DNA from: JAEUIZ01 sp046155605
GTDB lineage: Bacteria; Planctomycetota; Phycisphaerae; Phycisphaerales; UBA1924
Assembly: GCA_046155605.1 (NCBI GenBank)
Contig: JBJXFQ010000054.1
Coordinates: 1 to 64,000 of the forward strand
Length of the DNA: 64,000 nucleotides
Direction of reading: 5' to 3'
This document shows positions 18,101 to 27,100 of the stretch, piece after piece; positions within the stretch are counted from its first letter, which is position 1; every line of letters starts with the position of its first letter. Position numbers and translations under genes: made by a program. The notes under the pieces are model-generated. The model was not told where the DNA came from. It saw nothing but the letters and a program-made list of their open reading frames with translations, and ran no database searches.

Positions 18101-21100
18101 GATCGAGACCGAGCCGAAGAGTTCGACACTCATCGTGGCCGGCGACGCGCTCACCTTCGAGCGCGTGGACAAGATGCTCAAGGAACTCGCCGCCGTCCCG
18201 ATCGAGAAGGGCCTGCGCATCTTCCCCGTCGCCAATGTCCGTGCCGAAGAGGTCCGCGAGCGGGCGCTGGCCATCTATACAGCCCAGGTGGCGCAGATTC
18301 CCGACGCCAACCCGGTCGAGGTCACGGTCGATTCGACGAGCAACTCGCTCATGGTCGTGGCCGATGCCGAGGCCATGCAGCGATTCGCTCGCGTGATCGA
18401 CGAACTCTCAAGGCAGCAGGGCCAGGCCCGCGAGGTGCGGCTCGTCGAACTGCGCAACGCCAAGGCCGCCGCGGTCCAGTCCTTCCTGCAGGACCTGATC
18501 CGCTCGAGCGAGAGTTTCCGCATCAAGGGCGGGGCCGATCCGGTCATCGAGGCGATCGAGGACAATAACTCGTTGCTCGTGGCGGCCCAGCCTTCACAGT
18601 TCCCGATCATCGAGGCGCTGGCCAGGAACATGGATAGCCGGAGCACCGCCGAGCGACCCCCGCTCCGCATTCTGCGACTGCGCACCACCGACGCGCCCGC
18701 GATCGCGGCCATGCTTCAGTCCTCGTTCGATCGCCGGCCCGTTGAAGAGCGTGCCACAAAGCCCGTCTCGATCGAGGCCGACGCGGCGACGAACACCCTG
18801 ATGGTTTCGGCCCACCCCGACACGCTGACCGAGGTGGAGGCCGTCGTCTCCGAACTCAACTCGCAGCAGGCGTTCGACGCCGAGGGCCGCGAGATCCGCA
18901 TCTTCCCGCTCCAGGTCGCTCGCGCTGAAGAGTTGGCGCGGACGATCGACGCGATGTATCCCGAGCCGCCCATGCCGCTCGACCCGCGGACGCGCCAGCC
19001 GCGCCCGGACCTGCAGCGTCCGCGCGAGGTCGTAGTGCGGGCCGATCGCGCGACCAACTCGCTCATCGTCGATGCGCCCGCCAAGCGGCTCGCAGGCTTC
19101 GAGCAGATCGTCCGTAGCCTCGACCAGCAGAAACTCGCGGGCAACGTCGAACTGCGCACCTACCGCGTTGAGCGGGCGGACCTGAACGCGGCGGCGGCGG
19201 CGCTGCGGGCCGCGGCCGCCAGCGGCGCACTCCAAGCCGGCGCCCCAGAGGCCGCCCTCGTCCCCATCTCGGTCGATGTCGAGCCCGCCAGCCGAACACT
19301 CATCGTCAGCGGGCCGTCCGCGGCGATGGCCAACGTCGAGGCCGTCCTCAAGAAACTCGACGCCGCGCCCGATCGCCCCGCCACCGGCGTGAAGATGTAC
19401 GCGCTCAAGAGCGCCCGCGCCGAAAAACTCCAGGCCGTCGTCCGCAAGGTCGTGCAGGGCCGCGTCCGCGAGCAGCGCGAGGCCGCCGGCAAGTCGGGCA
19501 ACGACGCCGAGGCGCTCGTCGATGTCTCCGCCGATGTCGGCTCGAACACGCTCGTGGTTTCGGCCCCCGAGGACGCGCTGCTCATCGCCGACGCCCTCAT
19601 CAACTCGCTCGACCAGCAGGCCAACGCGACGGCTACCGAACTCCGCGTCTTCCGACTGACCAAGGCCGATGCGGCCTCCGTCGCCGCCACCATCAGCAAG
19701 GCGCTCGCCGCCGAGGCCGCGGCGGGTGGTGGGGGGGCGGATCAGTCGCCGTCCGTCTCCGCCGAGCCATCGAGCAACTCCGTCGTCGTTCTCGGTACGT
19801 CGAAGCAGATCGAGCGCGCGGCAGCGCTCGTCAAGGAACTCGACGCCCGTGGTGCCGCAGATGGCGTGGGCGTCCGCACGATCCGTCTCAAGCACGCGCG
19901 CTCCGAATCGCTCGCACCGGTTCTCGAAACCCTGCTGAAAAAGCAGTCCGTCCTCTCGCTGCTCCCCTCATGGCAGGTCGGGCAATACATCGCCCAATCC
20001 GGCGGCAAGATCGATGACGAGGCCCGCGTTGCCGCCGACCGCAACACCAACTCCATCATCATCACCGCGCCCGCGGCGACGCTCGACATGGCCGAGCAGA
20101 TCATCGGCGAGTTGGACGCCGACCCGGGCCAGCGCGCCGATCGGCCTCTCCGCGTGATCACGCTCCAGAACGCCGATGCCGTCGCGCTCGCGCAGTCGAT
20201 CGAGGCCCTCATCGCCGCCGAGGCGGGTGGCGCGGGGGCCGAACCGCCGACGGTTCGCGTCGATCCGGCGAGCAACTCGCTGATCCTGCGCGCCTCGCCC
20301 GAGCAGATGCGCACGATCGAAGGGCTGGTCGAGAAGTTGGACGCCGCGACGCTCTCCTCGAGCCGGCAGATGCGGCTGGTGCCGATCGATCGTTCCCGCG
20401 CCGATGCCGCGCTCGTCGCGCAGACGCTCAAGCGCATTCTCGAAGACCAGGGCTCCAAAGTCGAGGTGATCTCGGCTGACGAACTCATGAACGGTCGGCC
20501 CGCGCCCAAAGGTGAGACTCCGCCCGCGCCGCGCTCCGATTCCGGCTCACCTGGCGCGATGCCGACGTTTGTGTGTGAAGCCCTGCTCGCCACCGTCCTC
20601 GCCGTCGCTGATACCCCCGACGCCGATGCCGACGATGAGCAGCCGGAGCCGCCCGATCAGCCGCCCGCGCCGGCTGGCCCTGGCTCATCCAAGGCACTCG
20701 CCGAGCCCGCGCTCACGATCGCGGTCGATGCCGCGACCAACTCCCTCGTCGTCGTCGGCTCGCCGCGCGCCACCGATCGTCTGTCGCGTCTCGCCGCCGA
20801 ACTGATCTCACAGATGCCCGCCGAGCCGACTCGCGTCCGCGTCGTCTCGCTCCCCGCCGCGCTCGATGCCGACGCCCTTGTGCAGGTCATCCGCCAGACC
20901 GTCCAGCAACTCGGCCGCACCGGCCCCGCCAACCCCGGCGGCTTCACCGGCTCCGTCGCCGTCGCCCCCGATCCCGCCGGCGGTGCGATCATCGTCTGGG
21001 CCAACGACACCGATTTCGAGCCCATCGCCGAGGTCATCCGCGCCCTGGCCCAGACCGACACCGGGCTCTCCACGACCGTCAAGGTCTATCGCCTCTCCAC

Positions 21101-24100
21101 GATCCCCGCCGATCGCGCCGTCAACGCCGTGCGCGACCTTATCAGCCCTCGCCCCCGCGGCCAGCAAGCGCAGCGCCTCCGCGGCGCGCAGGAGTTCACG
21201 CTCCAATCGCCCGACGGCCACGAGACCCGCGGCAAGGTCGATCCCGCCTCGATCCGGCTCACTGCCGATCCGGGCGGCAGCGCTGTCATCGTCGCCGCCC
21301 CCGCCGCCGCGCTCCCGATCATCGATCGCTTCATCGCGCTCATCGATCAAAGCCCGTCCACCGAGCGCCTCGCGATTCGTCGCTACCAACTCCGCCACGC
21401 ACAGGCCTCCGAACTCTCCTCAACTCTCCAGAGTCTGTTCGACGCCCAGCGTCAAGGTCCCGATGTCGATGACCTGCCTCGTGCCCGCTTCGTCGCCGAG
21501 GCCCGCACCAACGCCCTGCTCATCACCGGCTCGGACGCGCAGCACGCCGAGGTCGCGCGGCTCCTTGAATCCCTCGACGCCACCGCCCAGGACAGCGGCC
21601 TGAGGCTCGAGATCATCACCCTCGCCAGCGCCTCGCCTCAAGCCGTGCGCCAGATGGTCGAGCAGGTCGTCGTAGGCAAGGACCAGGGGCTCAAGAACCG
21701 CGTTCAGGTCTCGGCCCAGGATTCCTCCAACCTGATCGTCGTCAAGGCCCCCGCCGAGCAGATGGAGCAGATCAAGTCGCTCGTGGCCCAGATCGACAAG
21801 GCCGACGCTTCCGCGGCCCCCATCCGCTACATCAAACTTGAGCACGCCGATGCCCAGGTCGTCGCTCAGGCCCTGCAGCGGTTCTTCCAGGATCGCCAGC
21901 AGGTCGTCTCGCGTGGCGGACAGCGCGAGGGCACGGCCAGCGGCAAGGTCGCCATCGCCGGCGATCGCCGCAGCGGCACGCTCATCGTCTCCGCCTCCGA
22001 CGAGGACTTCGCTCAACTCGAATCGCTCGCCCAGAACTTCGACAAGCCCGCCAAGGGCAAGTCGATGCAATATCGCATCATCCCGCTCCAGAACGCCCGC
22101 GTCACCGACATTGAGAACACCGTTCAGAGCATCGCCAGCGAACTCCAGTGGGAGCGCATGGGCGGCTATTCCATCTTCTACTCGCCGTGGGATCGAAATG
22201 GCGGCGGGGACGACAAGGGCGGCGAGGACAAACTGTTCGTCGAGGTCAACGAGCGTATCAACAGCGTCGTTCTCCTCGGCCAGGGCGAGACCATCGAAAC
22301 GATGATCAAGATCATCGCCGAACTCGACAAGCCGCAGGACCAAAAGACCAAGATGATCGTCCGCGCCGTCCAGGTCAATCGCGGCGACCTTCGCGCCATG
22401 GCCAACCTCATCGAGTCCGCCATGCAATCTCCGGATTGGGATTGGTGGCGCGGCCAAGACCCCGAGGCCGTCACCGTTCAGGTCGACGCAACGCGCCGGC
22501 TCCTGCTGCTCATCGGCAAGCAGCCCCGCGTCGAGCAGGCGATGGAATATGTGAACGAACTGGCGACCGCCGGCGGCCGCGGACCCACCACCCTCACCAC
22601 CCTCTCGCTCAAGCACGCGCAGGCCCCGCGTGCCGCCGAGAGCCTCCGCCGCGTCTTTGCCGATCGCGCCGCCGCCGAGGGCCTGCCGCCCGATTCCGTC
22701 TCCATCATCCCGTCCACCGATGGCAACCTGCTCATGGTCTCCGCCGACGACAAGAGCATGGCCATCGTCCGCGATCTCATCGCGCTCATCGACCAACCCG
22801 AACTGGGCAAGGACCGCCAGGTGGAGGTCTACGTCCTCAAGAACCGCGAGCCGGAGGAGATCGCCAATCTCGTCCGCGCCCAGTTCCCTCGCACCCAGAG
22901 CCGCCCCGAGTCGCAGGTCATCGTCACGCCCCAGCCCTCCGCCGGTCGCCTCATCGTCTCGGCCCAGGCCGACGACCAGCCCCAACTCCGAGCACTCATC
23001 CAGACCCTCGACACCCCGCCCAGCCAGGAAGGCGAGAGCGTCGTGACGGCCAATCTCAAATCCGCGCGGGCCGAAGAGGTCGCCTCCGCGCTCCGCGGCG
23101 CGCTCCCCCAGGGCCTCAAGGTCCGCATCACCCCCATTCGCCGCAACAACACGCTCCTCATCTCCGGCTCCAACGAGACCGTCCAACTCGTCCTCGATCA
23201 GATCGCCAAGATCGACGTCGAACTCGAGCGCCCGCTCGTCGAACTCAAACGCGTCGTCCTCAAGAACGCCGACGCCTACGACGCGTGGTACACGCTGAGC
23301 GCGATGCTTCGGGGCCGCCCGCGCTCCGCCGGCGAGCCCGACCCCGCCGTCGATTACACCCGCGACGACAACTCGATCACCTTCTCCGGCACGCCCGACC
23401 AACTCAAGGACATCGATCGCATGATCGCCGCGCTCGACGTCCCGACTCAGTCCCCGCGTCGCACCGAGTTCGTCAAACTCCAGTTCGCCAAGGCCGAGCA
23501 GGCCGCCAACGCGCTCAAGAATTTCTATGGCAGCGGTGCCTCTGCCGCGGCCTCGCCCACCGCCCGCAATGCCACCGTCATCGCCGACCCCGCGTCCAAC
23601 TCGCTGGTCATCAGCGCCGCCAACGCCGAGTGGGAGGGCATCCGCTCGCTGCTGAAGAAGCTCGACATCGAGGAGTACGACACGACGCGGCAGATGGCGG
23701 TCATCCCGCTCAAGCACGCCGACGCCCAGAGCATCGCCCGCGCGCTCAACGAGGGCTTCCGCGCCCCGGTCGAGGACCAGATCCGCCGAACCCAGGCCGA
23801 GCGTCAGACCCGCCGCGGCAACCGCCAGAACGAGGACGAGCCGATCGTTCCCACCATCCTGGTGGATAAGGAAGACCGCCCGACCGTCTCCGCCGAGGAG
23901 CAGACCAACTCGCTCGTGGTCTTCGCGGGCCGGCAGGACATGCTGCGCATCCGCTCGCTCGTCGAATCCATCGACGTGCCGGACTTCAACAAGTATCCCG
24001 AGGCCCACGTGCTCCCGCTCGCCACCGGCAAGGCCTCGCAGATCGCCCAGGCCGTCCGCGAGCTCTTCATCGGCCCGGCCGGTGGTGGGGGCGGTGGGGC

Positions 24101-27100
24101 GGGGCGGCGTGCCGTCGGCCCGCGCTCCGTCGTCATCGTGGGCGACGACGCGAGCAACTCCCTCATCATCCGCGCCGAGGAGCGCGACTTCGCACAGATC
24201 AAGGCCCTCGCCGCCACCCTCGAGCAGCAGGGCGACCGCGCCCGCGCCACCGTCCGCGTGCTGCTGGTGAAAAACGTCCCCGCGGCGCGGCTCCAGAAGG
24301 CCCTCGCCACGACCTTCGCCCCCGCCGCGCGCCAGGCCAACGAGGTACTCTCGATCGAGGTCGATCGCTCTTCAAACAGCCTCGTCGTCGCCAGCAGCGG
24401 CCGCCTCTTTGAAGAGATCGAGCGAGTCGTCAAGGAACTCGACGGCGGCGTCGCGCCGCCCAACCCCGGCGCACAAGTCCCCGGCGCGCCCGCCATCGGC
24501 GCGGGCCTCGGCCAGGCCGTCCTCATCATCGATGTTCAGAACAACTCTCCCGACGAGGTCCGCCGCCAACTCGAACAACTCGGTGTCACGCGACCCGCCA
24601 CCGACGATCGCCCCGGCGTCGTCTCCGAGCCCGTCAGCATCGTCCCGCTCACGACGCGCCGCGCAATCGCCGTCGTCGCCAGCCCCAAGGACGGCGAATC
24701 CATCGTGGCGCTCGTCCGCGCCCTCGACGCCGCACCGATCTCCCCCGAGCAGCGCGTCGCCGTCGTCGCCCTCAAACTCGCCGGTGCCCAGGCGCTCGTC
24801 AACACCCTCGATGACATGCTCTCGCCCGCCGCCCAGCCGGGCCAGACCGGACCCGCCGCCGCCCTCGCCGAGCAGGTCCGCCGCCTCTCCATGTCTCGCG
24901 CGGGCATCGGTCAAGGCGACCTCAGCCTTGATCTTGCGGTGCCTCTTCGCCTCATTGCTGACGCTCAGACCAACTCCATCATCATCGCCTCAAGCCAGTC
25001 CAACGTCGCGGCGCTTACCGAGGTCATCCGCACGCTCGACGCCCTGCCCATCGGCGACGCCGTCGTCGTTCGAATGTTCCCGCTCTCCAACGCCTCCGCC
25101 GTGCGTGCCAAGGCCGTCGTCGATGACCTCTTCCGCCAGGGCGACGCGCTCCGCAAACTCCCCGGCACGGGCCGCTCGGGCCTCCCGACCACCGCCACCG
25201 GCAAGGCCCTCGCCGGCGAGGTCGCGGTCTCGGTCGATGAGCGCACGAACACACTCGTGGTCGCGGGCCGCGAAGAGGCCGTCGCCCTCGTCGAGGTGCT
25301 CATCAAGGACCTCGATTCCGACCAGGTCTCCAAGTGGATCGAGCCGACGCTGATCTCGCTGCGGCACGCCGACGCGCCCACGCTCGCCGACACGCTCATC
25401 AACGTGCTCGTGAGGGGCCAGACCGTCTCGCCCGAGGCCCTGGGGCTTCAGAAGCAGGTCGGCCGCCTCCGCATGCTCAAGAGCGGGCGAGCCCTCGACG
25501 ATCCGTCCGCCCGCATCGAGGCCGATCTCTTCGCCCCGCTCTCGGGCCTTGTCATCATCGCCGAGCCCCAACTCAACGCCCTCATCGTCGTCGGCTCGCG
25601 CGCCAACGCCGAGGTCGTGCGCGAACTGGTAGCGATGCTCGATGTCGAGGCCGCCTCCGTCGCCAACACCGTCCGCACCTTCCCGCTCACGCACGCCGCC
25701 GCTGATCGCGTCGCCTCCATCGTCGCGGACATCTTCAGCCAGCGCCAGCGAGACCCCGCCGCGAGGGCCGAGGATCGTCTGATCGTCTCGGCCGATCTCC
25801 GCACGAACGCGCTCATCGCCTCGACCAGCCCGAAGAGTTTCTCGATCCTCGAAACTCTGCTGAAAACGCTCGATTCAGAGCGAGCCAACTCCACCGTCGG
25901 GCTCCATGTCGTCGCTGTCACCGGTGCCGATGCCGTCGCGCTCGCCCCGCGAATCGCCCGCTTGATGCAGGAGCGCATCCAGGCCGCCCAGCGATCGGGC
26001 GAGATCAAGAGTCCCACCGACACGTTCAGCATCGAGGCCGACGCCGCCAACAACATGCTCATCGTCGCGTGCAGCGACGAGAATCTGCGGCTCGTCTCCG
26101 AACTGGTGGCGACGCTCTCGTCGGGCAACGCGGCCCTCGCCGAATCGACCCGCACCGACCTCATCCAACTCAAGGCCGGCCGCGCCGCCGATGCCTCCGC
26201 GACCGTCCGCCAACTCTACGCGGACAAGGAGAACGAACGTCGCGGCGACGGCGCGGTCAATGTCCTGCCCAACGACCGCCTCAACGCCCTCGTCGTCACC
26301 GGCACCGACGACGACATCGCCCAGATCCGCCGACTCGTCGAACGGCTCGAATCCGCCGACGTTGTCACCGCCCAGGATATCCGGCGAATCTCCCTCAACT
26401 CCGCCAACGCCATCGAGGTCGTCACGCTCCTGCAAGGCGTCCTCGCGGGCCGGCCGGTGGGCGGGAGCGCCGACTCCGCCTCGCGCCAGGCCACGCGCCT
26501 CCGCTTCTTTCGCGAGCAGGTCGCCGGCAGCATCGAGCAGAAGACCGGTGCCGAGCCGACCGAGGCGCAGATCGACGGTGCCATCCGCGAGCAGGTCAGC
26601 CTCAACTCCGACTCCCGCACCAACTCCGTCGTGGTCAAGGCGCCGCCCGAGATCATGGCCATCGTGCAGGACATCATCAGCGACCTCGACACCACCTCCG
26701 CCGGAGCGCGCCGCATCGAATCGTTCCGTCTCGTCAACGCCGACGTGCGCCAGATGGCCGACCTCCTCCGCGACATCTTCACCCTCCGCCAGCAAGGCAA
26801 TCGCTACGTCCTCGTTCCCTCGCCCGCCTCCACCGAGCCCGGTGCCGAGTCCGCCTCCACGCTCACCCCCGTCCCCGACGAGCGCCAGGAACTCTCCATC
26901 GCTATCGACGCCCGCACCAACACCCTCATCGTCAGCGGCACCGACGAGTACCTCACTCGCGTTCGCCAGGTCGTCGCCGATCTCGACTCCATCGAGGCCA
27001 CCGAGCGCACGCAGCAGGTCTATGCCATCCGCAATGCCAAGGCACGCGACGTCGCCACAACCCTCCAGTCCTACTTCAAGGGCGAGTCCGATCTGCAGCG

